Below the pieces are notes generated by a model that worked only from the letters and a program-made list of their open reading frames with translations, searched no databases and was not told the origin of the DNA. From Bacteroidales bacterium (GTDB lineage: Bacteria; Bacteroidota; Bacteroidia; Bacteroidales; WCHB1-69), in the NCBI GenBank assembly GCA_017650305.1, contig JAGCFD010000054.1:36770-100769 (forward strand): a DNA stretch of 64,000 nt. Direction: 5' to 3'. Positions 9,300-17,400 of the stretch are shown piece after piece. Every line of letters starts with the position of its first letter. The first letter of the stretch is position 1. A program made the translations under genes and the position numbers.

Positions 9300-9710
9300 A
9301 TGAGTGATAAAAAGTTGCCATTGAAGTTACCGCCGTTGGCATTTCTGATATGTCTTTTGCTATCCGTGATGGCATGGCTGGTGGTGACTTTCTCCCGCGA
9401 CTACCAAGTCACACAGGAGTATAAACTGGTATCTTACAATCTGCCGGAAGGAAAGAAATCGGTAACTTTCTCCGACACTGTCATCTCTTTGACCTTCAAC
9501 CAGAAGGGGGTGAATTATCTGATGAAACCCTATTCTAACAAAGAAAAAGTGGTCTATATATCCATTACGGATTTGATCAAGAGTAAAAAGAAAGTGTCGG
9601 TTTACACCTTTACCAGTAAGGAGATGCGAGATTTTTTGTCACAATATAATTTTGGTCCTGAATTGCAGTCTGTGGAGGCGCCCGAGGTGCTTACCATATA
9701 CGTCAAATGA
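9300..9710 (+). CDS. Short YbbR/CdaR-like membrane protein
   Basis: One N-terminal transmembrane helix (about 11-29, PLAFLICLLLSVMAWLVV) is followed by a single beta-rich domain (about 38-136) ending ...APEVLTIYVK. The TM segment and following YQVTQEYKLVSYNLPEGK resemble YbbR/CdaR proteins, which are normally found directly after yajC in this phylum but are usually longer, with several YbbR repeats. Here only one repeat-sized unit is present. CdaR proteins regulate diadenylate cyclases, but no cyclase gene is in the window, so that role is only a possibility. Family call rests on the N-terminal pattern and synteny. Confidence 0.6.
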   Translation: MSDKKLPLKLPPLAFLICLLLSVMAWLVVTFSRDYQVTQEYKLVSYNLPEGKKSVTFSDTVISLTFNQKGVNYLMKPYSNKEKVVYISITDLIKSKKKVSVYTFTSKEMRDFLSQYNFGPELQSVEAPEVLTIYVK

Positions 9711-9754
9711 GACCTTTTACAAGATATTATTAATCAATTAAATACAATTCAATT

Positions 9755-10069
9755 ATGGCATTAGCAATTACCACAGAAAATTTTGAATCTTTGGTTAAGG
9801 GCAACCAGTTGGTTGTCGTTGACTTCTGGGCTACTTGGTGTGGCCCGTGCCGCCATATTGCTCCCATCGTGGAGGAGGTGGCCGCCGAATATGAGGGCAA
9901 AGCCGTCATCGGCAAGTGTGACACGGACGAGAACGGCGACATCGCCATGCAGTTCGGTGTGATGAACATCCCCACGCTCATCTTCCTGAAGAATGGCGAG
10001 GAGGTGGACCGTCATGTCGGCATCATCAGCAAGGATGAACTCGTCAAGAAGGTTAACCAATATTTGTAA
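9755..10069 (+). CDS. trxA: Thioredoxin
   Basis: Cytosolic dithiol-disulfide oxidoreductase. The 104 residues form a complete thioredoxin domain with the active site FWATWCGPCRHIAP (Cys29, Cys32), the structural NIPTLIFLKNGE cis-proline segment, and no signal peptide. It follows the YbbR-like gene by 44 bases and precedes the transporter gene by 18. With rubrerythrin and superoxide dismutase elsewhere in the window it contributes to redox defence. Confidence 0.96.
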   Translation: MALAITTENFESLVKGNQLVVVDFWATWCGPCRHIAPIVEEVAAEYEGKAVIGKCDTDENGDIAMQFGVMNIPTLIFLKNGEEVDRHVGIISKDELVKKVNQYL

Positions 10070-10087
10070 TCCTAAATTATTACCAAT

Positions 10088-11785
10088 ATGAATACTGCTT
10101 TATTAATTTGCATCATCGGTACGATTGTCATCATACCGTTTTTGATTTATTATGTGCGTGAAGCCAAGCTGCATCACCCGAAGGGTTTGATTGCCGCTGC
10201 TTTGAGCAACATGGGCGAGCGCTTCGGCTATTACATCATGAATGCCGTTTTGTTGCTCTTCTTGGTTTCCAAGTTCGGTCTGCCTGACGGCACCGCCGGC
10301 GTCATCTATTCCGTCTTCTATTTCGGCATCTATGTGCTGAGTTTGGTGGGCGGTATCATTGCCGACAAGACCCAGAACTACAACAAGACCATCCAATGGG
10401 GTCTCATCATCATGGCCATCGGCTATGTGGTGATGGCTATTCCGTTGTTCAGCAAGACCGCCGAGGGCGCGATCCTCGACAGTGGCGCCGGCTGGTGGAC
10501 CATCTTGATCATCACCTGTATGGCTCTGTTGTTCATCGCTTTCGGTAACGGTCTCTTCAAGGGCAACCTGCAGGCTATCGTCGGCAAATTGTACGACGAG
10601 TTCGAGGCAGAGGCTGCCAAGAAAGGTCCCGAAGCACTGGCAGAGGCCAAAGATCGTCGCGACTCCGGCTTCCAGATTTTCTACGTCTTCATCAACATCG
10701 GCGGTTTCTTCGCCCCGTTCATTGCTCCGTTCCTGCGCGAGTGGTGGCTGAAAGCTCACAATTTTGTGTACAATGCTGACATGTCGGGTTTATGTCACCG
10801 TTTCTTGAACAACACTTTGATTTACACCAATGACGAGGGCAAAATCGTAGATCTCACCCAAAAATTCACGGAGATTTCCGAATCGGTTGTCAACAATGCT
10901 TCGCAATTGGCCGATAAAGCTTCTTTCTGCAGCGACTACATCACCGTTTTCAACCAGGGTGTTCACTTCTCCTTCATCGCATCTGTGTTGGCCATGGTAG
11001 TCTCTTTGGTTATCTTCTTGCTTAACAAATACAAATTGCCGCAACCGACCAAGAAAGAAAAAGTACAGGTGGTAGAATACACCGCAGAGGAGAAACTCGC
11101 TATGGCTAAGGAAATCAAACAACGTCTGTACGCTTTGTTCGCAGTGCTGGGTATCGCTGTTTTCTTCTGGTTCTCTTTCCACCAGAATGGTCAGTCCCTC
11201 TCAGTGTTCGCCCGCGACTTCGTCCAAACGGAGAAGATTGCCCCTGAAATCTGGCAGGCATTGAACCCCTTCTTTGTGATTGTGCTCACGCCTATTATCA
11301 TGATCATTTTCGCCGCATTAGCGCGCAGAGGCAAAGCCATCTCCACGCCTCGTAAGATTGCTATCGGTATGGCTATCGCCGGATGTGCTTACCTCTTCTT
11401 GGTGATCATCTCCATTGTTAACAACTATCCGTCCGGAGATGTATTCCGCGAAATGGATGCCGCAACCATGTTGAAGGAAGGTCTCGCCAAAGCCGCCCCG
11501 TGGGTGCTGCTGGTAACCTACTTCTTCCTGACCGTTGCTGAGTTGTTCATCTCCCCGCTGGGTCTGTCGTTCGTCTCCAAGGTGGCTCCGCGCCACATGG
11601 TAGGCTTGTGCCAGGGCTTGTGGCTCGGCGCCACCGCCATCGGCAACCTGCTGATCTGGCTCGGACCTGTGATGTATAACGCCTGGCCCATCAAATACTG
11701 CTGGGCTGTGTTCGCTATCGTCTGCTTCATCTCCATGGCCGTTATGCTCGGCATGGTGAAATGGTTGGAGAGAGTGACACAATAA
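10088..11785 (+). CDS. Proton-dependent oligopeptide transporter (POT/PTR family)
   Basis: An integral membrane protein of 565 residues with about 12-14 hydrophobic helices, of the POT branch of the major facilitator superfamily that imports di- and tripeptides with protons. The family motif is visible as NMGERFGYYIMNAVLL (about 41-56), and SPLGLSFVSKVAPRHMVG lies near residue 490. In the canonical ExxERFxYY motif the first Glu is replaced by Asn41 here, while Glu44-Arg45 are kept. An additional helix precedes the motif. It is followed by a strong terminator. Peptide uptake would fit a proteolytic organism; the actual substrate is inferred. Confidence 0.9.
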   Translation: MNTALLICIIGTIVIIPFLIYYVREAKLHHPKGLIAAALSNMGERFGYYIMNAVLLLFLVSKFGLPDGTAGVIYSVFYFGIYVLSLVGGIIADKTQNYNKTIQWGLIIMAIGYVVMAIPLFSKTAEGAILDSGAGWWTILIITCMALLFIAFGNGLFKGNLQAIVGKLYDEFEAEAAKKGPEALAEAKDRRDSGFQIFYVFINIGGFFAPFIAPFLREWWLKAHNFVYNADMSGLCHRFLNNTLIYTNDEGKIVDLTQKFTEISESVVNNASQLADKASFCSDYITVFNQGVHFSFIASVLAMVVSLVIFLLNKYKLPQPTKKEKVQVVEYTAEEKLAMAKEIKQRLYALFAVLGIAVFFWFSFHQNGQSLSVFARDFVQTEKIAPEIWQALNPFFVIVLTPIIMIIFAALARRGKAISTPRKIAIGMAIAGCAYLFLVIISIVNNYPSGDVFREMDAATMLKEGLAKAAPWVLLVTYFFLTVAELFISPLGLSFVSKVAPRHMVGLCQGLWLGATAIGNLLIWLGPVMYNAWPIKYCWAVFAIVCFISMAVMLGMVKWLERVTQ

Positions 11786-11807
11786 TCACCCACTTTTTAT
11801 GACTATC

Positions 11808-11844
11808 AAAGGCGGTTCGGCATTTCGGACCGCCTTTCTTTTTT
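11808..11844 (+). terminator. Intrinsic terminator after the POT transporter gene
   Basis: Perfect 9-bp stem AAAGGCGGT / ACCGCCTTT (11808-11816 and 11829-11837) followed by CTTTTTT. It ends the nusB-to-transporter run. Confidence 0.85.
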
Positions 11845-11926
11845 CCCTAAAGTCCTATTTCTACCCGTTTGAAGCAAAATATTTTGGAAGAACGTCATTT
11901 GCTTGTCATTCAAATACTTTTTTTTA

Positions 11927-11934
11927 TAAATTTG
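11927..11934 (+). promoter_or_regulatory. -7 promoter box for the OmpA-TPR lipoprotein gene
   Basis: TAAATTTG followed by CGC. A TTG about 21 bases upstream (11903-11905) could be the -33 element. The leader to the ATG at 11994 would be about 55 nt. Confidence 0.55.
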
Positions 11935-11993
11935 CGCTTTCTTTCATAGAATAAATAATTAACCTATTATCAATATAATATAACATTAAAACA

Positions 11994-13817
11994 ATGAAGA
12001 AAAATGCTCTTTTAGGCGTATTGCTGCTGGCAATTCTTTGCAGTGGCTGCGGTTTTGGCAAAATGGTTACAAAATATCCTGAGGTTTCCATTACCTTAGA
12101 TGATGAAAATTTGGAGACTCGCGGCGGTCAGGTGGCCTATACCATCAAAGGCGCCATCCCTCCGAAATATATGAAGAAGAAAGCCACTATGGTATTGGCT
12201 CCTACCTTGAAGGTGGATGGTCAGAACCTTGCTCCTTTCACCACCATCACCCTGAAGGGTGAGAAAGCCAAAGGAGAAGGCACCACCATCAGCTACAAGA
12301 AGGGTGGCACTTTCACCAAGACGGGCACCTTCACCTTTAAGGATGAGTATGATATGGCGGAGATCGTAGCTCCCGCTACCGCCCAGCTCAAGAAAAAATC
12401 CACCACTTTGAATCCGGAGAAGATTCTCGGCGAAGGCATTGCCAACACCTCCTCCCGCGTGGGCTTCCAACCGCGCTTGGCCGACAACAACAACAACGGA
12501 ACGGCTTTCCTGTATGCTCCCCACAACTATCAGACGGAGTTCATCGGCAAAACAGCCACCATTTACTTCGACTTGAACAGCTCAGTGATGAACTGGAGCA
12601 ATAAGTACAACAAGTCTGCTGCCGCAAAAGACTCTATCAAGGCTTTCCTGAACTTTATGAATGAAGGCTTTATTATCAGCAAGGTTGTCATCTCCGGCTG
12701 GGCTTCCCCCGAAGGTGAGGAAACAAACAACCAGGGTCTTTCAGAAAGACGTTTCGAACAGGGCAAGAAATGGTTCGAGAACCAGTATGACCAATATCTG
12801 AGAGCCTATGCAAAGGCTAATAAAATCAAAATGAAAGACCTGAAACGTCCGACATTTGAATATGTCAACAATGCAAAAGGCGAGGACTGGGATGGTTTTG
12901 AAGCTGCTATTTCCCAATCCAACATTGCTCAGAAAAACCAGATCCTCAACGTGGTTCACTCTCAACCCAACAACGACATGCGCGAACAGAAGATTCGTGA
13001 GATGACGGATATCTATCCTGAAATCGCAGATGTTATCCTGCCCCCGCTGCGCCGTGCCGAGATGTCTCTGATTTGCCAAAAACATGAAACTTACACCAAC
13101 GAAGAGCTGATTCGTTTGGTGAAATCCAATCCCTCCGCGTTCTCTGTTAACGAGCGTCTCTATGCCGCTTCCGTCTCCTCTGATTTGGCCGAGCAGGAGT
13201 TAATATATCTTGCTTTGATTAACGACCGCAACACTGAAGGCGACTGGCGTGCATATAACGATCTGGGTGCTTTGAAACTCAACGCCTATAACAACGGCGG
13301 TGATCCCAAGGATCTGGATGACGCCATCAGCTATCTCAACAAGGCTGCTGCCATTTCCCCGAACAACGGTGTGGTTTTGAACAACTTGGCATTAGCCCAG
13401 TTCTACAAAGGCGACCTGGCTGCCGCTCGTGAGAGCTTCAATGCTTCCAAGAACGCTTCCACCAACGCCGTGAACCAAGACGAGGCCATGGGTGTTTTCA
13501 ACATTGTGGACGGCAACTATGACGGTGCCCTGCAAATCATCGGCAACACCACCTGCAACTACAATGCTGCTTTGGTCCAACTGTTGAACAAAGACTATAA
13601 CACCTGCTTGAACACGTTGAACTGCATCGCCAATCCGGATGCCAAGACCTATTATTTGAAAGCTGTTTTGGCAGCCCGCATGAATGATGAAAATGCTTTG
13701 TACAGCAACCTTGGCTCTGCTATCAGCCTGGATCCTTCTTACAAGAAAACAGCCAAGCGTGATGCTGAATTCAAGAAATATCGTCACTCCGATACTTTCA
13801 AAAACTTGGTGAAGTAA
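11994..13817 (+). CDS. Outer-membrane lipoprotein with OmpA-like and TPR domains
   Basis: A 607-residue envelope protein with a lipoprotein signal (MKKNALLGVLLLAILCSGC, acceptor Cys19). A beta-rich N-terminal domain (about 25-130) is followed by an OmpA-like domain (about 183-290: TIYFDLNSS, VVISGWASPEGE, GLSERR) and then helical TPR repeats (about 395-600; for example GVVLNNLALAQFYKGDLAAA). In OmpA domains an Asp and an Arg bind diaminopimelate in peptidoglycan; here the Arg of LSERR is kept but the GHTD Asp is replaced within GWASPEG. It could link the outer membrane to peptidoglycan or to a partner complex. Single-gene unit with its own promoter and terminator. Function unknown. Confidence 0.8.
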   Translation: MKKNALLGVLLLAILCSGCGFGKMVTKYPEVSITLDDENLETRGGQVAYTIKGAIPPKYMKKKATMVLAPTLKVDGQNLAPFTTITLKGEKAKGEGTTISYKKGGTFTKTGTFTFKDEYDMAEIVAPATAQLKKKSTTLNPEKILGEGIANTSSRVGFQPRLADNNNNGTAFLYAPHNYQTEFIGKTATIYFDLNSSVMNWSNKYNKSAAAKDSIKAFLNFMNEGFIISKVVISGWASPEGEETNNQGLSERRFEQGKKWFENQYDQYLRAYAKANKIKMKDLKRPTFEYVNNAKGEDWDGFEAAISQSNIAQKNQILNVVHSQPNNDMREQKIREMTDIYPEIADVILPPLRRAEMSLICQKHETYTNEELIRLVKSNPSAFSVNERLYAASVSSDLAEQELIYLALINDRNTEGDWRAYNDLGALKLNAYNNGGDPKDLDDAISYLNKAAAISPNNGVVLNNLALAQFYKGDLAAARESFNASKNASTNAVNQDEAMGVFNIVDGNYDGALQIIGNTTCNYNAALVQLLNKDYNTCLNTLNCIANPDAKTYYLKAVLAARMNDENALYSNLGSAISLDPSYKKTAKRDAEFKKYRHSDTFKNLVK

Positions 13818-13829
13818 TATAATGAACGC

Positions 13830-13870
13830 ACAGTGTCTCTTGCCGCAGGGTAGGGGACACTGTTTTTATT
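13830..13870 (+). terminator. Intrinsic terminator after the OmpA-TPR lipoprotein gene
   Basis: Stem ACAGTGTC / GACACTGT (13830-13837 with 13856-13863) followed by TTTTATTTAT. It lies 12 bases past the stop codon. Confidence 0.75.
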
Positions 13871-13890
13871 TATAAATCCTCATTATTATC

Positions 13891-14760
13891 ATGAAAGAGA
13901 ACAGAAATATGGCCATTGCCTACGATTTTGACGGAACGCTGGCTCCCGGCAACATGCAGGAATACAGCTTTATTCCGGATTTGAATATGGACAAAGGCAC
14001 TTTCTGGCAGACGGCCAACGAGATGGCGAAACAGCATGATATGGATGAAGTGCTGGCCTATATGCATCTGATGCTGTTGAAAGCAAAAGAGCAGAATATC
14101 CCTCTTCGCGAGGAGGTCTTTATGAAATATGGGGAAAAGATCACCTTCTTTGAGGGTGTGACGACCTATTTTGACAGGATTAATGCCTATGCTGCTGCAC
14201 AAAACATCCATTTGGAACATTTTATAATCTCTTCAGGGTTGCGCGAGTTCGTGCGCGGCACCAGCATCGGGCACCAGTTCCGTTCCATTTTTGCCTCAGG
14301 TTTCCAATATGATGCCGATGGCAATGCCTGCTGGCCCGCATTGGCGGTCAATTATACCAACAAAACACAATTCCTGTTCCGCATAAACAAGGGCATCTAC
14401 AACTCTTACGACAACACCTCCATCAACAAGTCGATGCCGGAGGACTCACGCGCGGTACCCTTCTCCAATCTCATCTATGTGGGTGACGGTGAAACAGACG
14501 TGCCCGCCATGAAGATGGTGAACCTGTATGGCGGCACCACCATCGCTGTTTATAACCCCAATTCTGTGGCCACTCCAAACCATCCCCGCTCATCCAAAGA
14601 TATCTGTATTGATCTGATCCGCCAGAATCGAGCCGACTATATTGCCCCTACCATCTATACGGAAAATAGCGAACTTGACGTTATCTTGAAGAAAATAATC
14701 GACAAAGTGGCAATGGAACAAGATCTTCTGAATATCAAATATCACGAGTTAAACAAATAA
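13891..14760 (+). CDS. HAD-superfamily phosphatase
   Basis: A cytosolic haloacid dehalogenase-type hydrolase of 289 residues. Motif I is YDFDGTLAPG (about 11-20; nucleophile is the first Asp), motif II is FIISSGLREFV (about 111-121) and motif IV is YVGDGETDVPAMK (about 196-208). The cap region lies between motifs I and II. Its substrate cannot be told from the sequence. The SPOR-domain gene starts 11 bases after its stop codon and folD follows, suggesting one transcript. Confidence 0.85.
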   Translation: MKENRNMAIAYDFDGTLAPGNMQEYSFIPDLNMDKGTFWQTANEMAKQHDMDEVLAYMHLMLLKAKEQNIPLREEVFMKYGEKITFFEGVTTYFDRINAYAAAQNIHLEHFIISSGLREFVRGTSIGHQFRSIFASGFQYDADGNACWPALAVNYTNKTQFLFRINKGIYNSYDNTSINKSMPEDSRAVPFSNLIYVGDGETDVPAMKMVNLYGGTTIAVYNPNSVATPNHPRSSKDICIDLIRQNRADYIAPTIYTENSELDVILKKIIDKVAMEQDLLNIKYHELNK

Positions 14761-14771
14761 TCCCTACCATA

Positions 14772-15161
14772 ATGAATCTGTTACGTAAAATCTTCGGAGT
14801 GCTGTTGCTGTGTATGGCCACGTCTCTCTATGCGCAGAGCATTCGTTATGATGTGGAGCCAGCTATCCGCAAGATTCAGGAAGACTATATTTCCCGATGG
14901 GGTAAAATTCGCAGTATGGAGGGCTATCGCATTCAAATCATGGCCATCTCCGGACCCAGTGCACGCACCCGCATGGAGAGTGCCAAGGCTTCCATCAAAG
15001 CCGAATATCCCGCCTTGCCAGTGTATGCCACCTATCAGGAACCCTATTTCCGTATTCGAATCGGAGATTTTACCAATAGAATAGACGCTTACCGGATGTT
15101 GTTGCGGATTTTACCACAATATCCTTCCGCTTACATTATTGCCGACCAGATAGAATATTAA
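14772..15161 (+). CDS. Small exported SPOR-domain protein
   Basis: A 129-residue protein with a signal peptide (MNLLRKIFGVLLLCMATSLYAQ) and one SPOR-like domain covering about 50-129 (GYRIQIMAISG, then PYFRIRIGDFTNRIDAYRML). SPOR domains bind denuded glycan strands of peptidoglycan at division sites. A minimal signal-plus-SPOR architecture suggests a periplasmic peptidoglycan-binding accessory protein. It lies between the HAD gene and folD with gaps of 11 and 18 bases. Confidence 0.8.
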   Translation: MNLLRKIFGVLLLCMATSLYAQSIRYDVEPAIRKIQEDYISRWGKIRSMEGYRIQIMAISGPSARTRMESAKASIKAEYPALPVYATYQEPYFRIRIGDFTNRIDAYRMLLRILPQYPSAYIIADQIEY

Positions 15162-15179
15162 CCTTTAAATCATAGTTGC

Positions 15180-16031
15180 ATGCTGCTGTTAGACGGAAAA
15201 AAACTCGCTCAAGAAATCAAACAGGAAATTTCTGCGGAGGTTATTCGTCTCAAGCAGAAGGATATGCGTTTGCCCAAACTATCCTTGATTTTGGTGGGAG
15301 ACCGCGCCGACAGTCTTTCGTATGTCAACAGCAAAGAGAAGAACTGTCTGGCGTTAGGGATGGAGTGCGAGAAGCATCATCTTCCCGCTGAAACCACACA
15401 AGAGGCCTTGTTACAACTTATTCATCAGCTTAATGCAGATAACACGGTGGATGGCATCTTGGTGCAGCTCCCGTTGCCCGCGCATCTCAACACCAGCCAT
15501 ATTCTTGAGGCAGTTGATTACCGCAAGGATGCGGATGGTCTGCACCATGTTAACTTGGGCAAGATGCTGATGGGTGATCCGTATGTGTTGCCTTGTACCC
15601 CCAATGGTATTCTGCAGCTGTTGAAGCGTTATCAGATTTCCATGGAAGGAAAAAATGCTGTGGTGGTGGGTCGCAGCGTGCTTGTGGGAGCGCCCACAGC
15701 CATTTTATTGCAGCAGCAACATGCTACGGTGACACAATGCCACTCCCACACCCGCAATCTGGCCGATATATGTCGGGAGGCCGATATTGTGGTGACTGCT
15801 GCCGGTGTGCCGGCATTGCTTTGCCCCGAAGACCTGAAAGAGGGTGCAGTGTTGGTAGATGTGGCCATGAACCACGATCCAGACGGATTGTGCGGCGATG
15901 TGTACAGCAAAAAAACAGCACCGGCATTAGAGCGGAAATTGTTCGCTGCAACGCCAGTGCCGGGAGGGGTAGGCCCCATGACTATCGCCATGCTGATGCA
16001 CAACGTGCTGGAGCTTTACAAAAAGCATTAG
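15180..16031 (+). CDS. folD: Bifunctional methylenetetrahydrofolate dehydrogenase / methenyltetrahydrofolate cyclohydrolase
   Basis: Interconverts 5,10-methylene-, methenyl- and 10-formyl-tetrahydrofolate for purine and formyl-Met-tRNA synthesis. The 283-residue protein keeps the cyclohydrolase Tyr48 and Lys52 (SYVNSKEKNC), the substrate loops DGILVQLPLP and PCTPNGI, the NADP-binding VVVGRSVLVGAPTA and the C-terminal PVPGGVGPMTIAML. The VGAPTA segment differs slightly from the common VGKPMA. It ends 14 bases from the convergent rubrerythrin gene. Confidence 0.96.
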   Translation: MLLLDGKKLAQEIKQEISAEVIRLKQKDMRLPKLSLILVGDRADSLSYVNSKEKNCLALGMECEKHHLPAETTQEALLQLIHQLNADNTVDGILVQLPLPAHLNTSHILEAVDYRKDADGLHHVNLGKMLMGDPYVLPCTPNGILQLLKRYQISMEGKNAVVVGRSVLVGAPTAILLQQQHATVTQCHSHTRNLADICREADIVVTAAGVPALLCPEDLKEGAVLVDVAMNHDPDGLCGDVYSKKTAPALERKLFAATPVPGGVGPMTIAMLMHNVLELYKKH

Positions 16032-16045
16032 CCAATGGCTAACTT

Positions 16046-16618
16046 CTAATAGTTGTCTTTCATCACCTCAAAGTATGCTTGAGGGTGCAAGCAGGCGGGA
16101 CACACCTCCGGAGCAGTCTCCGACTCGATGATGAAACCGCAGTTGCGGCACTGCCAGAACACCTTGCCGTCTTTCTTGAAGCAGGTGTATTCCTCTACAT
16201 TCTTTAATAATTTGAGATAGCGCTCCTCGTGACCTCTTTCAGCCACGGCAATCTTGCGGTACATCTCGGCAATTTCCGGGAAACCTTCCTTCTCAGCCAC
16301 ATCGGCAAAGTGAGGATAGGCTTCGGTCCACTCTTCGTTTTCGCCAGCAGCGGCAGCGCGGAGGTTTTCAGCTGTGGTGCCAATTACGCCAGCAGGGAAA
16401 GAGGCACACACCTCTACCATGCCACCTTCCAGATACTTGAACATACGTTTTGCATGCTCTTTCTCTTGGTTGGCAGTCTCTTCAAAGATAGCGGCTACTT
16501 GCTCGTAACCCTCTTTCTTGGCCTTGGAAGCGAAGTAGGTGTAACGCATTCTGGCTTGGGACTCCCCAGCAAAAGAATGCATCAGATTTTTCTCGGTCTG
16601 TGTTCCTTTTAATGTCAT
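16046..16618 (-). CDS. Rubrerythrin
   Basis: A cytosolic peroxidase of anaerobes that reduces hydrogen peroxide. Residues about 1-145 form the ferritin-like four-helix diiron domain, with Glu/His ligands in [24 protein letters not shown] and [15 protein letters not shown]. The C-terminal 40 residues carry a rubredoxin-like site, CRNCGF and CPACLHPQ. At 190 residues it is the standard length. It lies 80 bases downstream of a small lipoprotein gene on the same strand; no clear promoter box was seen in the gap. Confidence 0.95.
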   Translation of the reverse strand: MTLKGTQTEKNLMHSFAGESQARMRYTYFASKAKKEGYEQVAAIFEETANQEKEHAKRMFKYLEGGMVEVCASFPAGVIGTTAENLRAAAAGENEEWTEAYPHFADVAEKEGFPEIAEMYRKIAVAERGHEERYLKLLKNVEEYTCFKKDGKVFWQCRNCGFIIESETAPEVCPACLHPQAYFEVMKDNY

Positions 16619-16699
16619 AATAATGTTGTTTGTAATAGAAATGTTTAATTGTTGAACTCTTTGATGCGAAAATGCTAAACGACCAGGTCTTCCTCTAGA

Positions 16700-16957
16700 T
16701 TACTCGCAGATGGTTTGCTGGTAAACCAGTCCGGTCCCATTGATATTCCCTAACGTGTCGTAGCTGTTCATTTCGTAGGTGGTGTCTAAATTCATCAGAG
16801 AACACTCCTGACGTGATTCAACTTCTGTCGAGTCAATATTCGTGATGGAATGTCCCGGACTGACAAAGTTGTAGGTGGTGACGCAAGAACAATGGTTCAT
16901 ACAACCCATGCAAAACAAGCCGGCACCGAAAACAGTTAATAAGATAATCTTTTTCAT
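16700..16957 (-). CDS. Small cysteine-rich lipoprotein of unknown function
   Basis: An 85-residue protein with a lipoprotein-type signal (MKKIILLTVFGAGLFCMGC, acceptor Cys19) and further Cys residues at 23 and 25 (NHCSC). The mature part is polar and Thr/Ser-rich with no recognisable domain. The start codon is 12 bases after the sufE stop, so it is probably the last gene of the mlaE-mlaF-cvpA-M6-sufE run. Small size and lack of homology mean the call as a gene rests on the signal sequence and operon position. Confidence 0.65.
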   Translation of the reverse strand: MKKIILLTVFGAGLFCMGCMNHCSCVTTYNFVSPGHSITNIDSTEVESRQECSLMNLDTTYEMNSYDTLGNINGTGLVYQQTICE

Positions 16958-16969
16958 AATATTGCTAAA

Positions 16970-17398
16970 TTATTGATTTTCTTTAGATTGATAGGCTAAA
17001 GCGTAAAGTTTCACCTGTTTGATCATAGAGGCCAGACCATTGGAACGGGTGGGGGAAAGGTGCTCTTTCAAGCCGATGGCGTCAATGTAGGAAAGGTCAT
17101 TGTTGAGAATTTCCTGGGGCGTGTGGCCGGATAACACAAAAATCAGGAGGTTGACAATACCCTTGGTGATGATGGCGTCGCTGTCGGCAGTGAAAAATAT
17201 CTTCCCATCTTGATATTCCGGATGCAGCCACACCTGAGACTGGCAACCGTCAATCAAATAGTCTGCCGTTTTGTATTGCTCCTCTATCATGGGGAGTTCT
17301 TTTCCCAACTCTATGATATAGTTGTATTTATCCATCCAATCATCGAACATGTTGAACTCTTCTATGAGTTGCTGTTCTTTTTCTTTCATTGAGGCCAT
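16970..17398 (-). CDS. sufE: SufE-family sulfur acceptor protein
   Basis: Accepts persulfide sulfur from a SufS-type cysteine desulfurase for iron-sulfur cluster assembly. The 142 residues span the SufE fold, with the acceptor Cys52 in LIDGCQSQVWL and the C-terminal LSPTRSNGLASMIKQVK helix. The start is ATG 17398; an ATG at 17389 is an alternative. No sufS, sufB, sufC or sufD is nearby; instead it follows the M6 protease gene with a 2-base gap, an unusual partner. Confidence 0.92.
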   Translation of the reverse strand: MASMKEKEQQLIEEFNMFDDWMDKYNYIIELGKELPMIEEQYKTADYLIDGCQSQVWLHPEYQDGKIFFTADSDAIITKGIVNLLIFVLSGHTPQEILNNDLSYIDAIGLKEHLSPTRSNGLASMIKQVKLYALAYQSKENQ

Positions 17399-17400
17399 TG

